Positions 10,777-18,909 of a DNA stretch of 24,352 nucleotides are shown here, in pieces. The number at the start of each line of letters is the position of its first letter. The stretch's first letter is position 1. Origin of the DNA: JBDLIL01 sp039714855 (GTDB taxonomy: Bacteria; Patescibacteriota; Microgenomatia; UBA1400; PJMF01); contig JBDLIL010000008.1 in assembly GCA_039714855.1 (NCBI GenBank), forward strand, positions 1 to 24,352, in the 5' to 3' direction. A program made the position numbers and the translations under genes. The notes under the pieces are model-generated. The model was not told the origin of the DNA and did not search any database. It saw nothing but the letters and a program-made list of their open reading frames with translations.

Positions 10777-11874
10777 TTAGTTACTTAATGTTCTGATTTC
10801 CGCATCTATAAATTCATCTAGGTTGCCATCCAATACAGACTCTGGATCATTACTTTCTACTTTTGTTCTGGTATCTTTGACCAGTTTGTAAGGGTGCAAG
10901 ACATAGTTACGTATTTGATTTCCCCAACTAGCATTTTGATGTTCTCCTTTAGCTTGAGCTAGTTCTTGACTTTGTTTCTGCTCTTCTTTGATAGCTAGTT
11001 TGGCTTTGAGTAGTTTAAGGGCTCTTTCTTTGTTTTGGTATTGAGTTCTCTCTTCTCTGCAGTGGATAACGATACCAGTGGGTTTATGGGTTAATTCTAC
11101 AGCGGTGTTTACTTTATTTACATTTTGTCCACCGGCTCCACCAGATCTGGTAAAGTGCCAATCCAGCTCATCATCTTTTAGCTCAATACTTTTATCTGAT
11201 TGCTCTATCAGAGGCAGGGTTTCTACTAAGGCAAATGAAGTTTGTCTTAGATTGTCAGCATTAAAAGGACTTAGGCGCACTAATCTATGAGTACCACCTT
11301 CGCCTTTTAAATGCGCGTAAGCAAAGTCTGCTTTTACTTCATATTCAGCGGTTTTTATGCCGGCTTCTTCACCTCTGGATTCGCTGATAAGGGTGTATTT
11401 CCAGCCTTTTTTGTCAAAATATTTCTCATACATTCTTTGTAACATTTGGGCCCAGTCCATAGCCTCGGTACCACCTTGACCAGAGTGAATTGAAAATAGC
11501 ACAGAGTAAGAATCATATTTGCCAGACATGTATTTTTTCAATTCAAACTGAGAGTTAGCTTGCCTTAGTTTTTTCAGATCTTTTTTAAATTCAGTTAATA
11601 GTTGCTTGCCTTCTAAACTTTCACCCAACTCCAAGTGTGCTTGAACGTTTTGCTTGGCTTTTTCTAGAGACTCATGAGAATTTAAATCATCTCTCAAGTT
11701 TGAGAGCCCTTGCATGATGCTTTGAGCATCGGGAGTTTGCCAAAAATTTGGAATAAGAGTTTTTTTCTCCAGATTTTCAGTTTTTTGCTCAATTTCTTGA
11801 ATATTTACTGAATCTAAAAAATTTTGAGCTTTTTGGATTTCAAGAGTAGCTTGTTTTTCGATAGAAATTAACAT
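10777..11874 (-). CDS. prfB: Peptide chain release factor 2
   Basis: RF2 ends translation at UAA and UGA. The 365-residue product has the coiled N-terminal domain, the stop-codon recognition motif SPF (202-204, in [12 protein letters not shown]) and the peptidyl-hydrolase GGQ motif (248-250, in [12 protein letters not shown]). It is a single open frame from ATG to stop, so it lacks the programmed +1 frameshift near codon 25 that controls prfB in many bacteria. Its presence indicates that UGA is a stop codon in this organism, unlike the Gracilibacteria and Absconditabacteria lineages. It lies 14 nt after the DUF4012 gene in the same direction. Confidence 0.95.
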   Translation of the reverse strand: MLISIEKQATLEIQKAQNFLDSVNIQEIEQKTENLEKKTLIPNFWQTPDAQSIMQGLSNLRDDLNSHESLEKAKQNVQAHLELGESLEGKQLLTEFKKDLKKLRQANSQFELKKYMSGKYDSYSVLFSIHSGQGGTEAMDWAQMLQRMYEKYFDKKGWKYTLISESRGEEAGIKTAEYEVKADFAYAHLKGEGGTHRLVRLSPFNADNLRQTSFALVETLPLIEQSDKSIELKDDELDWHFTRSGGAGGQNVNKVNTAVELTHKPTGIVIHCREERTQYQNKERALKLLKAKLAIKEEQKQSQELAQAKGEHQNASWGNQIRNYVLHPYKLVKDTRTKVESNDPESVLDGNLDEFIDAEIRTLSN

Positions 11875-11888
11875 AAGAATATTATAAC

Positions 11889-13280
11889 TTAGTTTATGAT
11901 TAGGTCTTTTTCTAAAACAAAGCTTTGGATTTCTTTCTTATTAATAATAGTATATGGAGTGGGAGTCAGTCCTGGTTGTTTATAAATAGCAATCGGTAGT
12001 TGGCTGTTGCTGCTTAGTAGCTGGATTTGGACAGTGCTTGTTTTATTGGCTGGCACAGGAGCAAGAAAACCAATTTGTTTAAATTTCTCCCCTTTGGAGT
12101 TTGTGATAATTTCTTCGTTCCAGGCTTCCAAACTCTCATTATTAATTTTGATATTTTGGACTTCTGATTCAGGATTGCTTATCAATCTCTGATAATTTAT
12201 GTAATCTAAATTTTGGTTTTTGTTTGAAAAAAGAATTTTTAAATCTGAGCCTTGATCTAGATCAATTTTAACTTCTCTGGAAATATTTTTATTGGCTTTA
12301 TTAATACCAACATTAGATTCGACTAAATATAGTAATTGGTAATTGGTAGTTGCTAGTTGTCCAGCAATTTTTAACTGCTCAAAGTTTTTTTGAATATCTG
12401 GGTTTTTGGAATAAAATTGCAGATTTTTTCTTTTTAGCTCATGGATTAAGGATTGCAGCAACTCTTTTTGTTGATCTGAGTTTAGTTGGCTTAATTTAAT
12501 TTTTAAATTATTAAAAAGATTTTTTAAAAAATCTTTTTTAGCTTTGCTGCCAGAAAAATATGTCTCTCTGTCTGCTCTGGCCACACTATAAAAGTTGTCG
12601 CTAGTAATAGTCATGCCATAGTCTGGCAAATAAACTCCAGCTACTATATCAAGCAATTTTTCAACAGTTTCTAAATTGATAGCAACAACACCATCAATGT
12701 TTTTAAAGCCACTCTCATCCATAAATTTAATAATTTTTTGACCAGAGCTAGGAAAATCTGGATGCCAATTCGCATCAGGTAAGCGATGTCCTTCACCGCT
12801 GCTTAAATATTCTTTTACACCAGCTGGAGCTTCTACTTGGAGTTCAAATTGTCCATCAGCATCATAGATGTCATAAAAATTTAATTCTTTTATTCTTCCC
12901 TCATTAAGCTCTAGTAGCGCAAAAGATCCCATAAACCCACCAGTGGCTCTTATCTCTTCTGAGTTTTGAAAAACTAGCATGTATTTATGTTTGCCAGTTA
13001 AATGTTGTTTGAGTAGGTGGATAAAGCCAGCGAACCTAGTTATTTTTGGAGAATTTGTTTTTTTACTTACTATGCTTGCCAAACTATCAAATTGATTTAC
13101 TTTTCTTCTAAAATTCTCTACATTGCCAGCTTGTTGTTCTACTGCGAGCAGATTGGCAAAGTAATCCTGTGCTGTTCTTAAGGTTTGTTTAACAAAGAAC
13201 AAAGAATAAAAAATAAAAAATAAAAAGACAGCAAGAAGCAAGCCGCTAGTAGCTAGTAAAAAAATTTTTCTTTTTTGCAA
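11889..13280 (-). CDS. DUF4012 membrane-anchored protein
   Basis: The 463-residue protein has one N-terminal membrane helix (about residues 6-30), then a short helical region and a large outer domain. The most typical stretch of the DUF4012 family is [20 protein letters not shown] near residues 105-124, followed by the conserved pattern ending in NWHPDFP. The C-terminal part ([16 protein letters not shown]) looks like an immunoglobulin-like beta domain. DUF4012 proteins are frequent in CPR bacteria and other walled bacteria and are thought to act at the cell surface; the reaction is not known. It follows the cyclophilin gene by 3 nt and precedes prfB. Confidence 0.85.
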   Translation of the reverse strand: MQKRKIFLLATSGLLLAVFLFFIFYSLFFVKQTLRTAQDYFANLLAVEQQAGNVENFRRKVNQFDSLASIVSKKTNSPKITRFAGFIHLLKQHLTGKHKYMLVFQNSEEIRATGGFMGSFALLELNEGRIKELNFYDIYDADGQFELQVEAPAGVKEYLSSGEGHRLPDANWHPDFPSSGQKIIKFMDESGFKNIDGVVAINLETVEKLLDIVAGVYLPDYGMTITSDNFYSVARADRETYFSGSKAKKDFLKNLFNNLKIKLSQLNSDQQKELLQSLIHELKRKNLQFYSKNPDIQKNFEQLKIAGQLATTNYQLLYLVESNVGINKANKNISREVKIDLDQGSDLKILFSNKNQNLDYINYQRLISNPESEVQNIKINNESLEAWNEEIITNSKGEKFKQIGFLAPVPANKTSTVQIQLLSSNSQLPIAIYKQPGLTPTPYTIINKKEIQSFVLEKDLIIN

Positions 13281-13283
13281 TGT

Positions 13284-13925
13284 TTACTTAGTGCTAATGG
13301 AATTGATGCTGTCACCGATAGCAATTTGCCCAACTATGTCCATACCTTCTATTACTTGGCCAAAATTTGTGTATTGTTTTGTTAGCCAATTGCAGTCAGT
13401 AGTGCAAATAAAGAATTGCGAATCATTGCTCCAGGCTATGTCTCCGCCTCTAGCTACACCCACAGATCCAGCAGTGAAGGGCAAATCATTTATTTCGGTG
13501 GGCATTTTGCCACCACCAGTACCATTGCCGTCAGGATCACCTCCTTGAATCACCCAATCTTCTACGCGGTGAAAAGTTAATCCTTTATAGAATCCCTGCA
13601 TGGCTTTATTGGCGAAATTTTCAACAGTTTTGGGTGCTGCATCAGACTCAAGCCTGATTACTATGTTGCCCTTGCTAGTACTGATAACAGCTTGGGTAGC
13701 TGCAATATTTTTATCTTCTCGCATATTTTCTTTCCTATTTATATTCTTATTTAATAAATTTTGATTTTCTTGTTTTTTAATATTAATTTGTTCTGGATTA
13801 CTAATGTTTATTTCAGCATTGTTAGTAGAGATATCTTTTTTATGTTCTGGATCAGTCAGAGTGCAAGCAGAAAAATTCAGAATCAAAAATCCAAAAATCA
13901 ATGACATAAACAATTTTTTTTGCAT
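13284..13925 (-). CDS. Cyclophilin-type peptidyl-prolyl isomerase lipoprotein
   Basis: The 213-residue protein begins with a lipoprotein signal: a hydrophobic stretch then LNFSAC, with Cys21 as the predicted lipidated residue. After a 50-residue Asn/Lys-rich linker comes a cyclophilin domain with the catalytic-site motifs FHRVEDWVIQGGDP, a GTGGG loop, VGVARGG, and SQFFI. It should speed proline isomerisation in exported proteins while anchored to the outer face of the membrane. A DCNWL segment replaces the usual sequence before the last helix. It starts 6 nt after ddl and is likely co-transcribed with ddl and the DUF4012 gene. Confidence 0.9.
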   Translation of the reverse strand: MQKKLFMSLIFGFLILNFSACTLTDPEHKKDISTNNAEINISNPEQINIKKQENQNLLNKNINRKENMREDKNIAATQAVISTSKGNIVIRLESDAAPKTVENFANKAMQGFYKGLTFHRVEDWVIQGGDPDGNGTGGGKMPTEINDLPFTAGSVGVARGGDIAWSNDSQFFICTTDCNWLTKQYTNFGQVIEGMDIVGQIAIGDSINSISTK

Positions 13926-13931
13926 AAATGA

Positions 13932-15023
13932 TTATTTTTCTAAAATATTAGTATCAAAAGATTTAATTAGCCCCCCTTTTCTTTTATGAGTGTTTATAGC
14001 AATTTCAACTAATTTGTCTATGAGTTCGCTGTAATCCATGCCATCAGCCTCAAAAAGATAGAAACTCATACTGCCAGGAATAGTATTGCTTTCTGTGACA
14101 AATATTTCTTCAGTGCTGGGATTTACAAAAAAGTCAGTTCTCACTACGCCTGAAAAATCAAATATTTTAAATATTCTTAAGGCCAGATCTTGAGCTTTTT
14201 TAGTCAACTCACTACTAATAGGAGCGGGGATTCTTCTAGTAGCGCTGGCCATACCACTCTTTTTGCCTGAGCCTTTTTCATATTTGTCGGCAAAACTTAA
14301 AAGTTCTTCAGATTTGATAGGTTGTTCTGCTACAGAGGCCACTGCCTTTTCTTGATCTCCCAAAACTGCTACGTTAATTTCGATGCAATCTTCTATTTCT
14401 TTTTCTACCAAAATTCTAGAATCAAGCTTTAGAGCTTCTTTTATCTTTTTATCTAGCTCTTTTTCTTTGTCAACTTTGACCACGCCGATACTAGAACCCG
14501 ATCTAGATGGTTTGATATAAACTGGCAATTTTAAATTATTAACTATTTTATTAAAAATCTCTTTTTTGTTTTTATCAAAATCAGCTTGGGTAAAGTAAAG
14601 AAAATCTGCTTGCGAAATACCTTCAGCTTTTAATATTTGTCTAAAGCTAATTTTATCCATAGCTACCGCAGAGCCTAGTACCCCAGGTCCTTGATATGGG
14701 ATGCCTGCCAGCTCTAATAAGCCTTGGATATTTCCCCCCTCACCGTATTCACCATGAAAGCAAAGTATAGCAACGTCGATGTCTGATGTTTGCAAGTCTG
14801 TGGAAAATGGTTCAAGCTTCTTGGGTTTGAAAAGATTTTGATCTTTATAATAATCTTTTTCTAGTAATTTTTCACCTGTCCACCAGTTGCCAGATTTATC
14901 TATATAAATAGGCAAAATCTCATATTTATTTTTATCAGCATTCTTGATAAGTTGCAGCGCTGTAATCACTGATACTTCGTGCTCGGTGCTGATTCCTCCG
15001 AAAAGAATTGCTAATTTTTTCAT
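13932..15023 (-). CDS. ddl: D-alanine-D-alanine ligase
   Basis: Ddl joins two D-alanines in an ATP-dependent reaction; MurF then adds the dipeptide to the peptidoglycan precursor. From the ATG at 15021-15023 the protein has 363 residues. Visible family motifs are LFGGISTEHEVSV (7-19), LCFHGEYGEGG, GIPYQGPGVLGSAVAMDK, the ATP-grasp segment VYIKPSRSGSSIGVVKV, RTDFFVN, and ESNTIPGSMS near the C-terminus. The length and the GPGVLGSAVAMDK form fit the longer DdlA/VanA-like branch. An ATG at 15048-15050 exists but adds nine residues without family similarity. The MurF-like gene lies just upstream, 105 nt away. Confidence 0.94.
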   Translation of the reverse strand: MKKLAILFGGISTEHEVSVITALQLIKNADKNKYEILPIYIDKSGNWWTGEKLLEKDYYKDQNLFKPKKLEPFSTDLQTSDIDVAILCFHGEYGEGGNIQGLLELAGIPYQGPGVLGSAVAMDKISFRQILKAEGISQADFLYFTQADFDKNKKEIFNKIVNNLKLPVYIKPSRSGSSIGVVKVDKEKELDKKIKEALKLDSRILVEKEIEDCIEINVAVLGDQEKAVASVAEQPIKSEELLSFADKYEKGSGKKSGMASATRRIPAPISSELTKKAQDLALRIFKIFDFSGVVRTDFFVNPSTEEIFVTESNTIPGSMSFYLFEADGMDYSELIDKLVEIAINTHKRKGGLIKSFDTNILEK

Positions 15024-15128
15024 AGTTTTATTTCGCAAAAAAATTTTCAAGACTCAGACAATAGTCCTTTAAGCGCAAGCTTTTGCTTTCAGGGACAAAT
15101 GCTTCGCTACGTAGATTTTTTTGCTTTA

Positions 15129-16499
15129 TCAACGATAAAGCTCGTTGACTCCGTTTTCAAAAAGTATAACACTGCCTTTGATAATTTTCGGCTTTAATTT
15201 ATTTAAAATTTCTTCTTGAGTGTTACCAGTGAAAATCTGACTTTTTTTGCCACCGGTTTTTAGAAAACCTTTTATAATATTTGCTTGATCAGGAAAATCT
15301 AATAAGCCTAAATAATCAATTTGTTTAGCTAAAGTTTTACCAAATTCTTTATGAATTTTTTCTGATTCTTTACCTAACTCTAAAAATCCTGGAGTGATAA
15401 TTATTCTGTGAGTTGGATTAAGCTGATTGATTAATTTGAGAGATGATTTAACACTGTCCGGGTTAGAATTATATCCGTTATCTAGAATCAAAACATCATT
15501 GGCAGCAAAAAACGGCTGATGGCGATGAGGAATATATGGCAGTTGTGCTATGGCAGCAATAAGTTTTTGGGTGGATAAATTTAATTTATTAGTTAGCCAG
15601 AATGTTGGCAGGGTGTTAGCAGCCTGATGTTCACCGTAAAGCGGCGAAAATATCATCTTGGTTTTTTTATCATGACTGCCAACTTTAAACTCAGTTCCTG
15701 ATCTAGAAACCCTGGCGCTAAGAATAAAGAATAAAGAATAAAAGTTTTTTTGATCTTTATTCTTTAGTTTTTTTTCTTTTCCGTAGTAATGCAACTTGTG
15801 TTTCTCGAAGTACTTGTGATTTTCATCAGCAATAAGCAGTTTGTTTTTATCAAAATTGAAATATTCTAGAAGCTCGGAAAAAGTTTTAACAATATTTTTC
15901 AAACTTTCCATTCTTTCCAAATGCTGTCTGCCGATGGGAGTTAGGATTCCAAACTGTGGTCTTACAAGTTGGCAGAGTTGCCTAATATCTCCTCTTTTGT
16001 GTTCACCTAACTCTACTATAAAAAGCTTGTGTTTTACTTTTAGCTTTGTGAGGATAGTTAGGGCTATGCCTAGGGGAGTATTAATACTTTTGGCTGTAGC
16101 AAGAGTGGGAGTTTGTTTTCTCAAGCTATTTGACATAATATGTTTTACGCTGGTTTTGCCATAGCTGCCGGCAATAGCAACAACTTTTAGACCCAAGATT
16201 TTTAGAAAAAATAACTTGCTGTTAGCCAAGAAATAAATTACAAATCTAATTAAAAATTCTACAGGTTTGATTATTAATAAGATTAGTTTGATGCGAATTA
16301 AGACGGGAAAAATAAAAAGTAAAGAATAAAAAGTTTTGATTAGTCTTAATTTTGTTGTTAATTTCTCTGGTTTTTCCGCCAGAGGCGGACCAGCCTTTGG
16401 CTGGAAATTTTCTTCTTTGCGTCTTTTATACCAGCGCTGAAAATATTTCAGATCATATTCTGATTGTTGAAGAATAGTTAGTATGCTGTTAGTTTTCAT
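15129..16499 (-). CDS. murF: MurF-like Mur ligase with membrane-anchored N-terminus
   Basis: The central and C-terminal Mur ligase domains are clear: ATP loop GSYGKTS (111-117), INTPLGIALTIL (139-150), VELGEHKRGDI, ILTPIGRQHLE, LDNGYNSNPDSVKSSL and the region around IITPGFLELG. These are MurF-type forms, so it likely adds D-Ala-D-Ala, made by the adjacent ddl product, to the UDP-MurNAc tripeptide. The usual N-terminal UDP-substrate domain is missing. In its place are about 100 residues with one or two membrane segments (about 55-100), so substrate handling may differ. Residues 34-42 (PKAGPPLAE) are encoded by two adjacent 15-nt palindromes at 16375-16404. The start overlaps the hydrolase stop as ATGA. 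Confidence 0.82.
   Translation of the reverse strand: MKTNSILTILQQSEYDLKYFQRWYKRRKEENFQPKAGPPLAEKPEKLTTKLRLIKTFYSLLFIFPVLIRIKLILLIIKPVEFLIRFVIYFLANSKLFFLKILGLKVVAIAGSYGKTSVKHIMSNSLRKQTPTLATAKSINTPLGIALTILTKLKVKHKLFIVELGEHKRGDIRQLCQLVRPQFGILTPIGRQHLERMESLKNIVKTFSELLEYFNFDKNKLLIADENHKYFEKHKLHYYGKEKKLKNKDQKNFYSLFFILSARVSRSGTEFKVGSHDKKTKMIFSPLYGEHQAANTLPTFWLTNKLNLSTQKLIAAIAQLPYIPHRHQPFFAANDVLILDNGYNSNPDSVKSSLKLINQLNPTHRIIITPGFLELGKESEKIHKEFGKTLAKQIDYLGLLDFPDQANIIKGFLKTGGKKSQIFTGNTQEEILNKLKPKIIKGSVILFENGVNELYR
16375..16404. repeat. Two adjacent 15-nt palindromes in frame in the MurF-like gene
   Basis: TCCGCCAGAGGCGGA (16375-16389) and CCAGCCTTTGGCTGG (16390-16404) lie end to end. Total length is 30 nt, a multiple of three, and they are translated as part of the N-terminal region. 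Confidence 0.75.
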
Positions 16500-17275
16500 T
16501 TACTTATAGTATTTATAAATTTAATTGGTTCATCGATAAAGGGAAAGTGTCCTGAATTTTCAAATATTTCTAACTTAGAGTTTTTAATTAATCTATGAAA
16601 TTTTTCTCCCTGATGTAGGGGAGTGGCATCGTCATTTCTGCCCCAAATTATTTGTGTTGAAGTTTCAATATTTATCAGATGGTTTGCGATATTTTCACAG
16701 ACAACTTTTTTCAAAACCTTACGTTGATAAAAACTGGAGTCTAAGTGATCGGTGGGAGAATTAATGAGTTTTAAAATCTTGCGTCTGAATTTATTTGAAA
16801 CAAGATGTTTTATGGGTTCTGGTATTGCTCCAAATAGGGTTGTTTGCAATTTTTTGGCAAAAGTTAGAGAGTCAGCTAAACCGGCTGAGTCGACTAAAAT
16901 AAGTTTTTCTAAATTATTACTTGCTCTGCGAAGCCTTGGCGAAGCGGAGTTGTTTTTTCTAGCTGCATAAACGCTGGCTATTTGTCCTCCAAAAGAATGA
17001 CCAGCAAGTATAAATTTATTATCCTTGATAACTAGTTCTATAAATTCTTGCAACCAATCAACATAATTCTTTAAACTCCAGACTTCTTTCGGTTCTTCAG
17101 ACTTTCCAAAGGTGGGCAGATCTGGAATTATTAATCTGTGTTTTTTGGATAACTCTACTATGACGCCATGCCAAATTTGCCAATCACAACCCCAGCCATG
17201 AAGTAGTATTAGATACGGGCCTTTTTTACCAATTTTCTGATAGTGGGTGTTAGTCTTATTTGCGTTTAGCTTCAT
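16496..17275 (-). CDS. Alpha/beta hydrolase
   Basis: From the ATG at 17273-17275 this is 259 residues with a standard alpha/beta-hydrolase layout: the oxyanion-hole loop LLHGWGCDW (24-32), the nucleophile elbow GHSFGG with Ser94, the acid in GRNDDATP (Asp215 or Asp216) and His243 in SGHFPFIDE. The substrate cannot be told from sequence; lipase, esterase or C-C hydrolase activity are possible. Residues 109-121 (NSASPRLRRASNN) lie between a helix and the strand LEKLILVDS and come from a 26-nt palindromic element, so they should form an extra surface loop. The gene overlaps the solute-binding-protein gene by 20 nt and the MurF-like gene by 4 nt, suggesting a translationally coupled operon. Confidence 0.88.
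   Translation of the reverse strand: MKLNANKTNTHYQKIGKKGPYLILLHGWGCDWQIWHGVIVELSKKHRLIIPDLPTFGKSEEPKEVWSLKNYVDWLQEFIELVIKDNKFILAGHSFGGQIASVYAARKNNSASPRLRRASNNLEKLILVDSAGLADSLTFAKKLQTTLFGAIPEPIKHLVSNKFRRKILKLINSPTDHLDSSFYQRKVLKKVVCENIANHLINIETSTQIIWGRNDDATPLHQGEKFHRLIKNSKLEIFENSGHFPFIDEPIKFINTISK
16925..16950. repeat. 26-nt palindromic element, copy 4, in frame in the hydrolase gene
   Basis: The minus strand reads CTCCGCTTCGCCAAGGCTTC and ends GCAGAG, the same layout as the other copies. It is translated as part of SASPRLRRAS. Confidence 0.75.
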
Positions 17276-18659
17276 ATACGGTTGGGTGTTTAATGAATAC
17301 AGCCGGAGCATCTTCTAATAAGAATTGTTGAAATTCTTGATAAATTGCTTTTCTTTCTTCTCTATCTGCCACTTGTCTGCCTTTCTCTAGTAAATTGTCA
17401 ATTCTGGTATTTTTATAATTAGTAAAGTTGCTAGCCTGCTGAGAATGCCACATCGAATATTGATCGGGATCTGGCGGTGATTCTCTGGTGATCAAAAGAG
17501 TTTCAAAATCTGTCAGGTCGGGAAAATTGTGAACCTGTATATTGATGGAAATTTTTAGGTTTTCACATTTTTCTTTCTCACTTACTTCATCAGACTGCTC
17601 ACATGATTCGAATGCAGCTGTGCCTAAATTTTCCAATTCCTCTTTAATTTTTTCTGCCTCGGCAGAAAACGCCACTGTAGTTTTAATGCTAAAAGCTAAT
17701 TTTTGTTCCGGCATTGAGCTTAAAAGTCTTTCTATAGCCCTTTTTTGATCTTGTTTGTAGGTTTTATTGGCTGCTAGATATACCCAAGAATTAGGGTCGA
17801 TTGGTCCTAGGGCTCTTTCTTTGTCTTCGGGCTTGCTCAGTGCATATGAAAAAGCTTGGCGCACGTTTTTACTAAATAGGGGATTTTTCATATTAAAAAA
17901 TAGTGCTAAGTATTCATCCTCCTTTAGTGTTTCAGTCAATAAGATATTATTCCAATTTTCAAAAGCTGTTTTGTTGTTTAGATCACTAAGAATGTCTACG
18001 TCACCTGATTTAAATGCCGTGATAGCATCTCCTTGTGTTAAATAGAAGCGGATAGTTCTTTTTTCTTTACTTGACTCTAAAGTTATTTCTTTTAGTCTTT
18101 TACCTTGTAGTTTAAAGTCAGTGATTTGATATCTACCTAAGCCGGTAATTTTTTGTTTAGTAAAGAAAAACCACTTAGAGTCATAGTTGCTGCGAAAAAG
18201 TGGCTTACTTACAAAAGAGGGAAATGGTACGAATGTGTCAGGCAATTTGAAAACAACGTCATTTTGAGTGGTGATAATTTGAGTATCTTCCAGAGGATAC
18301 CAGACGTCAGAAGGATTAAAATTTTTACCATCTTGCCATTTGAGGCCTTTTTTAATTATGAAACGATAAGTTTTACCGTTTTCTTCAATACTCCAGCGTT
18401 CAGAAAGAGCAGGGTCAACCGTACCATCTTTATTCAGTTTTGTTAATCCAAAACTTACCAATTGCTCGATTTCATTAGGCAAAGAGTTAAGAGTATGGTT
18501 GCCGACCATAGCAATATAGAAATGTTTTTTAGTATTAATTTTACTAACCAAAAAAGGAAGAGTAATTGAAAATAAGAATATGGCGGTGAATACAGAAATG
18601 ATTACAGTTTTGCCATGTTTCTTCCAATAAGCAGTAAAATACCAATAATACTTGCGCAT
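17256..18659 (-). CDS. Oligopeptide/solute-binding protein, family 5 (DppA/OppA-like)
   Basis: From the ATG at 18657-18659 the protein has 467 residues. It has an N-terminal membrane anchor (VIISVFTAIFLFSITLPFLV) and no lipobox. The rest follows the SBP_bac_5 pattern: LSERWSIEENGKTYRFIIKKGLKWQDGKNFNPSDV near 90-125, a lobe with LDI-like SGDVDILSDL, NMKNPLFSKNVRQAFSYALS, and the C-terminal DPDQYSMWHSQQASNFTNYKN and RKAIYQEFQQFLLEDAPAVF. It would bind peptides or similar solutes outside the cell for an ABC importer, but no permease or ATPase gene is nearby. TATAAT ends 6 nt before this ATG, so a leaderless message is likely; the frame's upstream GTG would lie within the promoter. Confidence 0.87.
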   Translation of the reverse strand: MRKYYWYFTAYWKKHGKTVIISVFTAIFLFSITLPFLVSKINTKKHFYIAMVGNHTLNSLPNEIEQLVSFGLTKLNKDGTVDPALSERWSIEENGKTYRFIIKKGLKWQDGKNFNPSDVWYPLEDTQIITTQNDVVFKLPDTFVPFPSFVSKPLFRSNYDSKWFFFTKQKITGLGRYQITDFKLQGKRLKEITLESSKEKRTIRFYLTQGDAITAFKSGDVDILSDLNNKTAFENWNNILLTETLKEDEYLALFFNMKNPLFSKNVRQAFSYALSKPEDKERALGPIDPNSWVYLAANKTYKQDQKRAIERLLSSMPEQKLAFSIKTTVAFSAEAEKIKEELENLGTAAFESCEQSDEVSEKEKCENLKISINIQVHNFPDLTDFETLLITRESPPDPDQYSMWHSQQASNFTNYKNTRIDNLLEKGRQVADREERKAIYQEFQQFLLEDAPAVFIKHPTVYEAKRK

Positions 18660-18665
18660 GCAAAC

Positions 18666-18694
18666 ATTATAGCGCACTAAAAATAAAATATCAG
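18666..18694 (-). promoter_or_regulatory. Promoter inside the end of secG, for a leaderless message
   Basis: TATAAT (18666-18671, minus strand) and CTGATA (18689-18694) are 17 nt apart. The predicted start of transcription falls at or within a base or two of the ATG at 18657-18659. Confidence 0.5.
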
Positions 18695-18906
18695 GAAATT
18701 AGTATAGCTATGGAATTCAAAGCGAATAGTAGAGTGGCTATGATCGTGAAATAGAAAACTACTTTTTCAACTCCTCTTCTAGTGTGATAAGTTTCACCAC
18801 CACCAGACCACGAACTTCCAAGGCCAGTGCCCTGGGCTTGAAGCAATATTGATCCAGCTATTAAGGCACCCAAGATTATTTCTATAATAAGAAAAGTATT
18901 ATGCAT
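18691..18906 (-). CDS. secG: Protein translocase subunit SecG
   Basis: SecG is the small subunit of the SecYEG channel for protein export. At 71 residues it has two membrane helices (about 3-23 and 48-70) joined by a Gly/Ser-rich loop with LLQAQGTGLGSSWSGGGETYHTRRGVEK, the typical SecG pattern of a Gln/Gly-rich segment followed by a basic residue cluster. It starts 3 nt after the RNase Y gene and is likely co-transcribed with it. Confidence 0.93.
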   Translation of the reverse strand: MHNTFLIIEIILGALIAGSILLQAQGTGLGSSWSGGGETYHTRRGVEKVVFYFTIIATLLFALNSIAILIS

Positions 18907-18909
18907 ATT

